NCBI RefSeq assembly: GCF_023065955.2
Contig: NW_026622997.1
Coordinates: forward strand, 21,990,001-22,054,000
Length of the DNA stretch: 64,000 nt
Direction: 5' to 3'
Source: Ursus arctos
Lineage: Eukaryota > Chordata > Mammalia > Carnivora > Ursidae
Position numbers and translations under genes: made by a program. Shown piece by piece: positions 43,138-54,794 of the stretch; position 1 is the first letter of the stretch, and each line of letters opens with the position of its first letter. Below the pieces are notes generated by a model, which saw only the letters and a list, made by a program, of their open reading frames with translations, did no database searches and had not been told where the DNA came from.

Positions 43138-44965
43138 GTTCAGACTCTGCGGTGGTTTTCGACACGTTGGACCAGTCTTCTTTGTCGTTTCATTTTAAAA
43201 TCAGGGAAGGGGGGCGAACACTGGGCTAGGTGATCTAGTTTGAACACTCTACACTTTAGAGTCAATTCCACTGGGGGATGGGTGAAGAAATAGATCCCGA
43301 TAAAGAAACTTAAACACAATTATGGTTGCTCTTAAAGTGGGATTCATTACCAACTTACGTGCTGTCTGTTGACTCTGGACCTCCAAAATTTCTCATTATG
43401 AATACCACTTTTGTTTTTATTATATAGTGCGAAATAGGTCCCTATAGTGTATCAGGAAATGTCCTTGAATGTCATGGTCTAAGTGCTCTGAGCAGGTCAG
43501 GGGCAATGAATGTTGTTATAAAATCATTATCTTATTTGGCCTATGCCATCCAACCCACCTTCAAAGGTTTTCAAAGCAGACCGTGGCATATACCTTACTT
43601 TCTTTGATGCAGGTCTTAGAGGAAACCCCTTGGGTTCTTTATGGCCCCTCACCTGTGCTATTCTTTCCTCAGCCATTTAACACAGTAAAGGAATCCCTGT
43701 TATGGAGTGGTTTGTCCAGGTCACACTGTTTCTTTCTCTGGGCTTGATTGTCTTCCCCCCCGCACATTCCAGAGTGTCTGGCTCTGTTGGCAACACGGTA
43801 AACAGCCGGCTGGAGTTATATTCTTCCTGCGGAAAAGACAGATGACTGCGTGTCTAGGTGGTTTGGTTACCATTGTTCTTTTTCTCAAACTATTCTTCTA
43901 TGAACTGCTTTACTGCAGCTAGCTTGTCTATAGGTTTTTCCTTCCCAGCGGAACTGATTTCACACCCTTCGCGCCCTTTGTGAGTACATTGCCTACCTCT
44001 AGAGAAATACTTAACCTTATTAAGGATGACTTCGATTCCATGACTGTTTAAGATAAGAGGAAAACGGAGATAGGATTCCCTGGAAACACAACCCCAGACC
44101 CCGGAGCTTTCAAGCCTGGTTTTTCTATTTTCCTTCTCTGCTTTTAGGGAGCATATGTGAAATTTAAGGAGACAAGGATGATTTCAAAAGTGCCTGCTCA
44201 GAACGTCCAGTGTGAGGCGGAGCCTGCAAACGACCGAACAGATGTAGCAGGTGTAAACATGTTTCCTTATCTTGGTTCCTGGGTTGTACATCCTCCTAGA
44301 AGACTCTCTGTACTGCAGAAAAGGGTTATCGGTACAGATGGTAAACTGCTAAAATGCCCAGAAGGTTCAAGCTCATCTGTGCTTTTAAAGAAGGGGAGGA
44401 GTGTGCGTTATCTGACTCACAGGTGTTTGGAAGGCTCCAAATTACCTTCAGGTTTTCCCGTTTTACTTTGCTTGAACAGATGTCTTGGGTTATATGTGGA
44501 AGTATCCACTCCTTATGGTGTCCAAGTGTTTAAAATTGGAAAGTGGGTTCCCACGAGCAAGGAGGTGGAGTTCAGCTCTTGGCACACGAGCCCCTGCCGT
44601 CCTTGTAAATTGAGGCTCTGGCCTCTCTTTGTCTCTGAGCTGCTGTCTCTGATTATTTTCTCTGGTCACTGGATCCTTGCTTTCCTGCTTTGCAGAGTTC
44701 TTACTGTACAGTGTTTTTTTGGCACAGACACTCCGTAATTCCTGAACCTTCATGTCCCTTGTTCCTGTTTCTGTCTCTCCCAGCCTGGGGTAGCGAAGAG
44801 TGCAAACAGGCAATGACCACAGGCTTCAGGTGCTCGGCTCAAGCAGCTTCAGGGGAGCGAGCAGCGGAGGGATCCTGTGTTAGCACCGAAGGCTAGCACA
44901 GGCACTGGTCAGCTTCCCTTCTCAGAGCACCGGCCTTTAATCCTCTATGAAAAAAGCAAAGCAAA
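43138..44965. other. Single-copy-looking DNA with a 193-codon frame
   Basis: The plus-strand frame at 44157-44738 is among the longest in the window and lies outside known repeats. It shows no family resemblance, has Cys/Leu/Ser-rich irregular composition, and overlaps a 107-codon frame on the other strand, so it is probably chance. No promoter or splice context was recognised. Confidence 0.4.
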
Positions 44966-44979
44966 ACTAAATTAGACTA

Positions 44980-45179
44980 GACGAAATCAGAGAGGGAGAC
45001 AAACCATAAGAGACTCTTAACTCTAGGAAACAAACGGAGGGTTGCGGAAAGGGAGGTGGTAGGGAGGATAGGGTAACTGGGTGATGGGCATTAAGGAGGA
45101 CACGTGGGTGTTATATGTGACTGATGAATCACTGATATATGTTTGTTTGACAAAAACAAAACAAAACAAAAACAAAACC
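44980..45179 (+). mobile_element. Truncated carnivore L1 3' end
   Basis: AATCAGAGAGGGAGACAAACC, AGACTCTTAACTCTAGGAAAC, GGGTAACTGGGTGATGGGC, GGTGTTATATGTGACTGATG and an AAAAC-type tail: the 3' UTR of a carnivore L1, only ~200 bp long. Perfect 14-bp TSD ACTAAATTAGACTA (44966-44979 and 45180-45193). Confidence 0.92.
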
Positions 45180-45193
45180 ACTAAATTAGACTA

Positions 45194-45799
45194 ATGTCAA
45201 TTCCTGTGACATCATTCAACCTGCTGTTTCCCCTCCTGCAGTTTCTCTTCCTCCTTTCAATGAAAAGAAACATGTCCTCAGAACTGCATTTCCTAAACTG
45301 TATCCCATGGGATTTTTCAGAGGTAATATTTGGGAAAATCCCATGATGACAAGGATTTGTGAGAAGTCCTGTGTTACATAAAAGTAAACATTGTCTTAAA
45401 CACTGGGATTTGGGCGGGGCACGTAAATATGCTAATATGTGAGTCAAAATCCTTATAAATATATTATGCAGCACTTCCCACTATTTATTTAACGAAGAGA
45501 TACTTTCTTTGTGGAGCATGTCAAGAGGCAAGCGCTCCTTGGACACACTTTTTGGAAATGTTTGCTTAGACAAAACAATAAGGCCCAAGAGACCCACATC
45601 CAGCTGCTGTCTGCCCGGGGGGAGATCAACACTCGCGAACGGTGTTTTGTTTTGTTTTTAAATCAGGGGCAAATTGACTTTAGAGGGTTTTGCAGATTGT
45701 AATGGACATTTTGGCTAACTCCCCAACATCTCTTTCTCCCTCCCACTCTTGCCATCATCCTCTTTGAGAGGGACCAACCCACTCTTAGCATAACCCTTT
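45194..45799. other. Single-copy-looking DNA
   Basis: No gene or repeat recognised. Confidence 0.4.
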
Positions 45800-46203
45800 A
45801 GTTATGGACTAAATTGTGTTCCTCTCCAAATTCATACAGTGACACCCTCACCCCTAATAGGACTGTACTTGGAGATAGGGCCTTCAATAAGGTAATTAAG
45901 GTTAAATGAGATCAGATGGGGGGTGCTCTCATATAATTGACTGATGTCCTTATGAGAAGAGGAAATGTGAACGTTCAAAGAGACGCCAAGAATATATCCG
46001 TGCACAGAGGAAAAGCCAGATGAAGGACGCGGAGAGAAGAGGGTCATCCGTAAGCCAGGGAGGGAGGCCTCCGGAGAGACCAAATGTGCTGGCACCTTGG
46101 TCTTGGACTTCCAGCCTCCAAAACTGTGAGAAAATCAGTTTCAGTAGTTTAAGCCACCCCATCTCTGGTTTTGTGTTCTAGCGGCTCTCGCAGACTCACA
46201 TAG
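45800..46203 (+). mobile_element. ERVL-MaLR-type solitary LTR (MST/MLT1 group)
   Basis: GTTATGGACTAAATTGTGTTCC start, CTTGGAGATAGGGCCTTCAATAAGG, AATTAAGGTTAAATGAGATC, GATGTCCTTATGAGAAGAGG, CTTGGTCTTGGACTTCCAGCC, AACTGTGAGAAAATCAGTTTC, TTTAAGCCACCCCATC end. Near-complete LTR in direct orientation; no internal retroviral genes adjoin it. Confidence 0.8.
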
Positions 46204-46384
46204 CATCCATTGTCCCTGTCCTACAGTATCAGGGCAATCCACCCCATTCCCTCACCGTGACAATGCTTTACGATAACCCTCACCTAAGCCAGGCGGTCTT
46301 AGGATATCTCTCTGGACACAGGGATTAGGTCAGGAGTACTCACCTAAGCATAATGCTTGGAACTTTGATCGTGTTTCAAAAGGG

Positions 46385-46645
46385 ACCTTTGGTTTCTGAG
46401 GCACGTGACTGAGGAAACATGTGGCTTTGGTCGCCATGGGCAGCCATCTCGTGAAGGCAGTCAGAGAACAAGAGACAGAGGAGGCGAACCAGAAAACAGA
46501 AAACTACTGCATTGAGAGCTCTGATCAGTCCATGCCCTAAAGCTGCGCTTTTCAATTACGTGAACGAATAAGCCTCCTGGATTACTTAAGCCACGTTGTA
46601 TTGTTTGCTTCTATTTCCAGTGAAAGCCATTCCAACTCATACATG
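46385..46645 (+). repeat. Possible LTR-type repeat 3' part
   Basis: GAACAAGAGACAGAGG, ATGCCCTAAAGCTGCGC, GAATAAGCCTCCTGGATTACTTAAGCCACG: the order resembles a mammalian LTR repeat end. Family uncertain. Confidence 0.35.
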
Positions 46646-47231
46646 GGTTACACAAGTGAATCCAGGTTCAGTCCCAACTGAAGGTTCTAGAGTGGGTCTT
46701 AGTGTCCAGGTTGTTCTGTATCTGACTTAGTGTCCAGATTGTGTATCTGTATAATCTCTGAGTTCCTGAACAATAGATTCAGTTTGCTTTTCACTATTCC
46801 GCTCCATTGCCTCCAATATCAGGATGTGTGCCCCAAATTGTGGTTCTTTTAGGGCCTTTAATTAGCTAGATTTTTAAATCCTCTGTAAGTGATTAAATGA
46901 TAGTCTTCAAAGTAGGATCCTTTCCACGAGTAAGGAGACTCTCGAAAGCAGACATGCCTACAGGGACCTAGGGAATTTCTAATGCTAAAATATAAGACTA
47001 CCAGACAATCTCATAATGGACATATTTTGGGAAAGGATTCATGCCTATTAAGGGTCAGCCAGCTGTAAAGAAAATCTAGCTCTGGAAACCGATAAAGTAA
47101 GAAAGTGTATCCAACCTAGGCTGTAGGAATTGAGGCCTTTTCAAGACATTTAACCAATGCATTCTCAAGACCTTGACACCGTATGCTAAAAATATGCCTT
47201 CCTGCAGCTTAATTCCTGGGTTTCCATGGGT
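46646..47231. other. Single-copy-looking DNA
   Basis: A small duplicated phrase (ACTTAGTGTCCAG / CTTAGTGTCCAGG at 46688-46737) is the only structure noted. Confidence 0.4.
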
Positions 47232-47247
47232 AAAAACCCCACAAACT

Positions 47248-47444
47248 GGGGCGCCTGGGTGGCTCAGTCGTTAAGCGTCTGCCTTCGGCTCAGGGCGTGA
47301 TCCCGGCGTTCTGGGATCGAGCCCCACGTCAGGCTCTTCCGCTGGGAGCCTGCTTCTTCCTCTCCCGCTCCCTCTGCTTGTGTTCCCTCTCTCGCTGGCT
47401 GTCTCTCTCTGTTGAATGAATAAATAAAAAATCTTAAAAAAAAA
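47248..47444 (+). mobile_element. Carnivore SINE (SINEC_Ame-like), full length
   Basis: GGGGCGCCTGGGTGGCTCAG, CTTCGGCTCAGGGCGTGATCC, GAATAAATAAAAAATC tail. Approximate TSD AAAAACCCCACAAAC (47232-) and AAAAATCCACAAAC (47445-), one mismatch. Confidence 0.96.
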
Positions 47445-47754
47445 AAAAATCCACAAACGAAGTCCCTCCACATTAGCCCCTCTTTCTTTCAAACCCTGAG
47501 CCACTGTAAGCTTCCCTGAGCTTAAAGACGGAAATAAAGTCACCATTAGTGGTAAACTGAGTCAACTTCTTAAAGAACAGTGACATGCTAGCAGGACGTC
47601 TCATGCATGGGCAGACTGTGAGGTCTCCAGTGATGACTTGGTGACTTACTTCATTTCTTGGGACTGGTCACTTCTCAAACCTAAGTTCTGTCAATCATAA
47701 ATTAACGATCCTGACTCAGGTTTGACCTCAGGTATAGATCAAAGGTTAGATATA

Positions 47755-48120
47755 AAAAACTGAATCAACAATTATTCATTGAATATTTACTATATGCCAG
47801 GCATTGTTCTAGACACGAAGATGTTTAAGTCGCATAAAAATAGGGTTGTGCAGGGCACCAGGATGGCTCAGTCAGTTAAGTGTCTGCCTTTAGCTCAGGT
47901 CATGATGTCTGGGTCCTGGGATTGAGCCCCCCATCGGGCTCCCTGCTCAGTGGAGAGCCTGCTTCTCCCTCTCCCTCTGCCCCTCCCCTGCCTGCACGCT
48001 GTCTCTCAAAACAAATAAATAAAATCTTTTAAAAAGATAGGATTGTGTGTGTGTGTGCATATACAGATAAAAAATGTGTAATTAAAGTATAAAGTATGTA
48101 AGAGGGAGTTGAGAGGACTG
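47755..48120 (-). repeat. L2 fragment split by a SINE
   Basis: ATTCATTGAATATTTACTATATGCCAGGCATTGTTCTAGACACG is inverted L2. A SINE interrupts at 47852-48033; the downstream part has a (TG)n run near 48044. Confidence 0.55.
47852..48033 (+). mobile_element. Carnivore SINE
   Basis: AGGGCACCAGGATGGCTCAG head, GCTCAGGTCATGATGTCTGGGTCC, AAATAAATAAAATCTTT tail. Diverged TSD AATAGGGTTGTG / GATAGGATTGTG. Confidence 0.95.
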
Positions 48121-49454
48121 TGGTAGTTTTGTACTGTGTCCAGCTGGTTAAGGTGGAACCAACATGGCTCTCAGTTCAAGTTGCCCAGAAATGAAATTTA
48201 CACAAAGTTAGGAAGCCGGAAGTGAAGCCGCAGCCCTACTACCTGAAGATCACATGGTTAAATGCCGTGAGAGATGCAGAGGAGCCAGAGGACTCTGCCT
48301 GGCTCTTCTCTCCCCCTGCTCTGTGCCCAACCCTTGTAGTTAACGGTCGCTCGGCTGACCTCAGCAGCCTCAGGTGGACCAGCAAGGCAGAGGCAAGAGC
48401 CTCCTGTTGTCTTCTCCACCAGCTCTTCCATGCTGCTCTGCTCTGCTCCCAGCTGGACATACTCTCTTGGGAGCTCCTCCTCGTCCGTCTGCAACTGGGC
48501 TTCAGAAGGGTTGGGTTACGACTCTTTTTCCATCGCTCACTTCAGTGTGCAGCCCCTCCCTTTCCAGCTTCTCTTACAGTTGTGTAAGGTCTTAGCATGC
48601 TCCATACTACTCTTGGTGGCTGCTTGCCTCACTGAACCCCGATGCATACAAGCACTGTGGGGAAATGAAGCGAGGTAGGGGCAGAGGGAGGGCTGGCGAG
48701 GCATGCACAGAGATTTCAAATAATATAATCAGAGAAGTTCTCACCAAGAGGAGACCCTGGAGCATAGACCTGAGTTGATTGAGAAAATCATTGTGAAATC
48801 CTTTCTAAAGTGCATGAACACTATTCAGAGGATAATCAGAATAATAAAAGATTTGGCCCCGAAAACACCGACAACTCAATATCTTAGAATACTGCATAAA
48901 TATAGTAATCGCAAAAAATACTCTATGATTTTCTTTAGAGCCTCCTTTTGAAGTTGTATTTTCTTAAACCTTATGGCATCTTGCTGAGGCAAAATCAAGG
49001 CCAGAATTGTTCTCTGAGCTTTTAGAAGGAAAAGAGCTCTGTAGGTATGAAGCTGTAAGAATAAAATACCCTTGTTAAGTCACGTTGCTCTGCTCCCTCC
49101 TGGAGCTCGGCCATCTCTCTTTCCCAATACACTCCTCCTGCTTCGTCTTGTGTTTGCAAGGGCAACAAGGACAAACCAGTATGAGGAGCAATAGGAAATC
49201 GGGGGAGATGGACCCTGAGAAGGGCAAGTGATAGAGTGAAGTTTCTCCACTGAGATTCCTGGAGACGAACTGCTTGGTTTTAGAGAGCTAAAGAAGGATC
49301 TAGACTCACCTGGTGTGTGTGAGAGAGAGATGAAACCGCCTACCCAGCCACTGTGCAGGAAGGCGACCCTCTGCTCCCTGGTTTTGCTGTGAGCAGCACC
49401 AGGGGGTTGGTTTCCTGGCAACCTGCCACCACGCCTTCCCTCTGGAAGGTTCAT

Positions 49455-49473
49455 CCGCCCCTAGGGGGAGCCC
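49455..49473 (+). promoter_or_regulatory. CTCF-like site
   Basis: CCGCCCCTAGGGGGAGCCC resembles the CTCF core (CCANNAGGGGGCGC type) with two mismatches, in a GC-richer segment. Binding is unproven. Confidence 0.25.
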
Positions 49474-51489
49474 ATCGTCTATCAGCCTCCAAGGACCGCC
49501 GGTGTTTGTGCTCCCTCGTCTTGGGATGGCAGGCTGGCTCTCTCTCGCAGAGCACAATTAGAGCATCTGTTAGGAAAAGATGGTTTGAGGCAGGTATGCA
49601 TTTACTAAATTGGCGTTGCAGGGCTCCTGCGCCAAGGCATAGCTGACTGCTCAAGGGTGGTTAGGGACTTTCTTTAGGCTCTGAAGTCTGAAGCTAATAG
49701 GTCAGTGTCTGTAAACAGTTCTCTTCCCATCAAGGCAAATCGAACCCTTACCTATCTGTTAATCATAATCGGTCAGCAAATCTTCAATTTTGCAATGAAA
49801 AATGCTTGTTCATTTTTAGGTGGGTGTTGTAAACACTATTTAGTCGTTCGTTGAAACGGATGTATCCTCATTTTATACATCGGAACACTGTAAAACGTAG
49901 GGCATTTTGCAGACATATGCCCCTGATATCCAAGTTCTCTTGTGGGAGCAACGTGCACAAAGTAGAGAGGAGGCAGACAAGAACCAAGAATTTCGACTTT
50001 GAGGAGTAAAAGCTGAACGTGACCTTCTGTGTACGTGGAAGGCAACTTAGTAAAGGAAAATGTGTCTCCCTCCCAGTGGCCCAACATTTCCCTGGCTCTG
50101 CTAAGACGCTTTTTGACCGACATGAACATCAGCTCAGGAGGACGCTCTCCCCACACCTGTGTGGATGCAGCTTAAATTAAGTCAGAAGGCAAGGCCTGAG
50201 GGTTGAAATAGGAAAGCACCTACCCTTCCTACACGTGAACTCCTCCAGTGACTTGCCAGCCATGGACAATGGACCCCATTGACTAAAAAGTTTGGAAAGG
50301 ACAAAACCAAGAAATGTACCTGGTACCAAGCCAAGTTTATGGCAATGTTTAGTGATGGGAAGAATCTTATGACATTGGTCTCCTCCTACCTTATTGGTTT
50401 TATTTTTCAGACATTAATTTATCCTTCCTAAGTACCAGAGAGGTTTCCAGCCTAGGCCAGGACAATAGTCAACAGTTTCAGAGATATTACCCATTGAATT
50501 GAACGAAGGCAAACAAACTTGAAAACACAAGCTAAGAGTCTAATGTTTGTCTTTGTAAACACTCGGTTTCACAGAAGCCGGGAGAAAGGACCAGGTATAG
50601 TGTGAGCATCACATCAGTGTTGATTTGATCTGACGACACTGCTCAGATATAATTTTTCCCAAGATCTAGCACCAGTTTGTTCTAGGAAAATATCCAGTGT
50701 TACCCTTTGGTTTCAGAATTCTCACTGTGCATGCCGATGATGTCCTAGTTTGCATCGTAACAGAGTGAAACGTCTAACCTTCGAACCCAAGATAAGTACA
50801 CATAACCTGATTTTGTAATTAGACACATTTCAAATAGCAGTGAGTGGGCATTATTTGGTCTTTTAAAAAATAAATCTTACGCGCTAGCTTCTTCCCTTCC
50901 TTCCGTAATTACTTGCAGAGAGGAAATGAAACAGTCCATTTGCCTCCAAGGCCTTGCTGTGCGGATCCCATCGGACTACCTCTCTACCAAATTACCAAGG
51001 ACTATGTCAGTAAAGTGAGGGCAAATTTTGTAGACAGCAGAAGAGAAGGACATGAAGATGATGTTTTCTCATCCTTTATTTAAAAAAACAAAAACAAAAT
51101 AAAGATCTTATCTGAATGCAAAGCTGACTTGAATTTGGAGTTTGCAAGTCTTGAATTTCACTTGACATATTAGGAAATCAACCGTCTCTTTTCCATCTCA
51201 TCGAGAATTCACTTTAAGGAAGGAAAAAAAAACCTCACATCTTCCTGATATTTAATTAGTGAAGGACTGCGCTTGCCAGTCCTCTTTTCTTTTTGAGTTA
51301 GTTTATGTCAAGAGTATATGGAGAGTAAAAATGCCGTGTCAGCATTTCCTTTTAGAAATACAGTCATTTCTCATCACGTGGAAATGTGGCAGCGTTCGAA
51401 TGTACATTTGGGAGGGAAAGCAAATGAGCTTTTCATTTTTTTTAATACCTTTCCCTCGCTCTTATTTTAATGCCTGCAATGTTTACAAG

Positions 51490-51640
51490 GCTTGAATACT
51501 AGAAGCTTTTTTTTTCTTTCTCATAATTATTCATGAAATTCAATTAACCTGTCATCAGATGAACAATTATGTTATCCTGGTCTCTTTGCCCCCAACAGCT
51601 AGACTTCCTATGAATTATCTGAGTCGAAGTTTTACCTGAT
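51490..51640. promoter_or_regulatory. Candidate conserved non-coding element
   Basis: TCATAATTATTCATGAAATTC, CAATTAACC, CTGTCATCAGATG (TGTCA plus CAGATG E-box) and AACAATTATG are packed into ~75 bp outside any repeat. Function is inferred from motif density. Confidence 0.25.
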
Positions 51641-52365
51641 TTTCTTCTAAGTGATGTGTTTTTTAATGAAAAAAAATTATGAACCTATCCGAGCATCATT
51701 TTAGACTCCTTACAAAATCAAAATGATTTATATAGATACTTAAAAAAAATATATCACTGGATATACTTAGCCCCCTAAACTAACCCTTACTTTCCACAGA
51801 GATTTTGCAGAAATCGTCCTTAATCTTTACGTCTCTGACGAAAATTTCCTGGGCTGGTGTGTGCTCCAAGTAACATTTTCAGGCACTTCTAAGTTAATGT
51901 CAAAAACCCTTACACACTGTGTCTTTTCAGCCTGTTGGTCCTCTAGCAGGAAAGACATGCCTATCTTCTGCTCACCTCTCAAAAGATAAAAAGACTGGCT
52001 CACCCTTCTGTCCTACCCAGATATTCCCCCTGCTCTCCTACGCAAAAAAGAAAAAGAAAAAAAATCTCAGAAGGAATAATAAAAACTATGGGAAAAAATA
52101 AAGGGTGAGAAGAGGAGAAAGCCTCCAGACAAAAAGAAGGAGAAGAGATTTATGCAGGGTAAGGGTCCTGGTGTGCATGGAAAAACCCTAGGATGGCCTT
52201 TTTCCAATCACCGGGGAGTAATTTTCCCTTCTCCAGTAAGAGACCTTCCTCGCCCTTTGAAACCAGAGTTGATGTTTACTAATTAATTTATATAGAATGG
52301 TCCCTTAGCAACCATTTCAGACGGGATCTGTTACCTCTGCTGCCTGGGCTTAAAGCTACATATCC

Positions 52366-53249
52366 ATTTGTATGAAGACATACAAATGGCTAACAGACAC
52401 ATGAAAAAATGTTCAAAATCATTAGCCATCAGGGAAATTCAAATCAAAACCACACTGAGATACCACCTTACACCAGTTAGAATGGCAAAAGTAGACAAGG
52501 CAAGAAACAACAATTGTTGGAAAGGATGTGGAGAAAGGGGATCCCTCCTACATTGTTGGTGGGAATGCAAGTTGGTACAGCCACTCTGGAAAACAGTGTG
52601 GAGGTCACTTAAAAAGTTAAAAATTGAGCTACCTTATGACCCAGCCATTGCACTACTGGGTATTTAGCCCAAAGATACAGACATAGTGAAGAGAAGGGCC
52701 ATATGCACCCCAATGTTCATAGCAGCATTGTCCACAATAGCTAAATCATGGAAGGAGTCGAGATGCCCTTCAACAGATGACTGGATTAAGAAGTTGTGGT
52801 TCATATATACAATGGAATATTACTCAGCTATCAGAAAGAACGAGTTCTCAACATTTGCTGCAACATGGACGGCACTGGAGGAGATAATGCTAAGTGAAAT
52901 AAGTCAAGCAGAGAAAGACAACTATCATATGATTTCTCTCATCTATGGGACATAAGAACTAGGAAGATCGGTAGGGGAAGAAAGAGATAAAGAAGGGGGG
53001 TAATCAGAAGGGGGAATGAAACATGAGAGACTATGGACTCTGAGAAACAAACTGAGGGCCTCAGAGGGGAGGGGGGTGGGGGAATGGGATAGACTGGTGA
53101 TGGGTAGTAAGGAGGGCACGTATTGCATGGTGCACTGGGTGTTATACGCAACTAATGAATCATCGAGCTTTACATCAGAAACCGGGGATGTACTGTATGG
53201 TGATTAACATAATATAATAAAAAAACATTTAAAAAAAAGACAAAAAAAA
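52366..53249 (+). mobile_element. Young 5'-truncated carnivore L1
   Basis: The insertion begins inside ORF2 (GAAGACATACAAATGGC) and runs through the ORF2 stop, the G-rich 3' UTR (CAGAGGGGAGGGGGGTGGGGG), GTGCACTGGGTGTTATACGC, the GTATGGTGATTAACATAATATAATAAA end and an impure A-tail. Perfect 15-bp TSD TAAAGCTACATATCC at 52351-52365 and 53250-53264. Confidence 0.97.
52368..52955 (+). pseudogene. L1 ORF2 C-terminal segment, one nonsense codon
   Basis: Two frames in the same phase (52368-52667 and 52686-52955) encode the C-terminal part of L1 ORF2p. The conserved block HLTPVRMAK comes first, then the cysteine-rich segment ([18 protein letters not shown], about residues 50-67), [13 protein letters not shown], and after the break MFIAALSTIAKSW, DWIKKLWFIYTMEYYSAI and a terminal LIYGT. 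A TAG at 52665-52667 stands where L1 proteins normally have Tyr after LLGI. No frameshift is present. The endonuclease and reverse transcriptase domains are absent because of 5' truncation, so the copy is inactive regardless of the stop. Confidence 0.9.
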
Positions 53250-53582
53250 TAAAGCTACATATCCTTCTCTAAGACACAGTGTTTGTAGAGGTGAGTGGAA
53301 TGCCGCAGGGTTCTAAAGACAGGTGTCAGTGATTCTTCCACAGCCCCTGGCGATTGGGAGGATGTCTTGGAAGTTCTGACATTGTGATTTGATGTTGAAA
53401 TATGCTTTTTCATAACATTTAATGTGTAGCTATTATTATACCCGATGGGAAGACCTTTAAATCACCAAAGAATTATCATCTGCCATGCTGTCTATCGTTA
53501 CTTAGGGGCCCGTTGTTGTCTCTCACTCCCGAATTGTGGAATATGCAAAGTGCTGTGAGGAAATCAAATTCTGTCCGCTCTT

Positions 53583-53789
53583 GGGGTGTCTGGGGGGCTC
53601 AGTCCATTAAGCTTCTGCCTTCTGCTCAGGTCATGATCCCAGGGTCCTGGGATCGAGTCCCGCATTGGGCTCCTTGCTCAGTAGGGAGCCTGCTTCTCCC
53701 TCTCCCTCTGCCTGCTGCTTCCCCTGCTTGTCCTCTCTCTCTCTCTCTCTGTCAAATAAATAAATAAAAATCTTAAAAACAAAACAAAA
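53583..53789 (+). mobile_element. Carnivore SINE, full length
   Basis: GGGGTGTCTGGGGGGCTCAG head, GCTCAGGTCATGATCCCAGGGTCC, TCGAGTCCCGCATTGGGC, AAATAAATAAAAATC tail with AAAAC units. TSD CAAATTCTGTCCGCTC (53565-53580) / CAAATTCTGTCTGCTC (53790-53805), one mismatch. Confidence 0.96.
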
Positions 53790-53805
53790 CAAATTCTGTC
53801 TGCTC

Positions 53806-54794
53806 TGTCCAAGGCATCCTCAGCATCTGGGCCTTGGAATAGAGTGAGTGCTCCTCAAACATTTGTAGACTGAAGAAACGAAGCCATGAATAAAGACTTC
53901 TTGCAAAGTTTGACAAGGGGACAAAAGACAAAGAGGAATACTATTTACCAATTTCTCAGGTTCCCACTTGAGGGGATTCTGAAGGAAGGAGTACAAGCAT
54001 ATCCTCGGGCTTTGTGGGATATGATGGAAATTTGGGTCTTATGTTCACCGCGGTATGTTCCCACTGGCTTCTCTTGTCGTGGTCTTGCTGTCGTCCTACC
54101 CATACCTCCTAGCCCTTACCTGGAATCTTGTTTTTTTTTTTAATGTTATCCTCACCCAGTGTTGAAGCCTTGGTTGGAAGCCGGTCAGTTTCCTTTCTGG
54201 ACCAGCTGATTAAGCCCACTCTCCCAACCACTTCTCTAACTGGGCTCTCATGCTCGGGGCCGCTCTCCACCTGCCTTGATCACCTCAGGGCCAGGTAGCA
54301 GACAGCTAGAGACAGCCAACCTGAAACCCCTTACCCTGCCTCACCCATTCCCTCCCTTGGAAACCACAGTGAAGGCGGTTGTCCTCTTACTCCCTCTGCC
54401 TCGTGAGGGGCCCGGGCGCTTCCCCTGAGTGGCCCCGAATGTCTTGCTGTGTTCTCTCCACGGACGTGTGAGCATAATACAGGTGAAGACTCTTTCTGGT
54501 TTTCCTTTCTTAGTCTGTGCCTGGCCTCCCCAGCCCTCACCCCAGACCATCTAGTTAGGATAGGAACATAGTGGCCAGACCCCCAACTGATAGCACCTGT
54601 CCTTCTGCTGGGGTCGTTCTCCTGGCTGGAGCTGAGCTAGTCATTCAAATGGGAGCTGGAAGTGCTGGGGGAACTAACACCCCCTGGAGGAGCCCTCAGT
54701 CAATGGCTAGCTGGAGTAGATGTGCCGGGACCCCACTCCCTTCCCCCAGATCCGTGAACTCTGAGGCATATGTTTTATTTGGGCTCTCAGGCTT
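53806..54794. other. Single-copy-looking, partly GC-rich DNA
   Basis: GC and CpG rise around 54230-54480. Frames up to 106 codons resemble nothing known; no promoter recognised. Confidence 0.4.

Larger units (their letters stand above)
48121..52350. other. 4.2 kb without recognised repeats
   Basis: No SINE or L1 was seen. GC-richer segments at 48230-48680 and 49080-49660 hold several overlapping frames (up to 124 codons) on both strands with no family resemblance. An end phrase at 48560-48650 vaguely resembles an LTR. The rest (49660-52350) is AT-rich and featureless at this resolution, apart from sites listed separately. Confidence 0.4.

Noticed and set aside
45800..46203. Possible provirus next to MaLR LTRs
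   Set aside because: The three LTR-type copies are solitary, in mixed orientation and far apart; no gag/pol/env-like frames were seen between them.
47264..47546. Minus-strand frames rich in Arg/Glu/Gly
   Set aside because: Antisense translation of the carnivore SINE; the same pattern recurs at other SINE copies (for example 16290-16514, 53513-53767).
49080..49657. Cluster of 67-124-codon frames on both strands
   Set aside because: Same GC-rich effect; frames on both strands with no homology recognised and no conserved motif.
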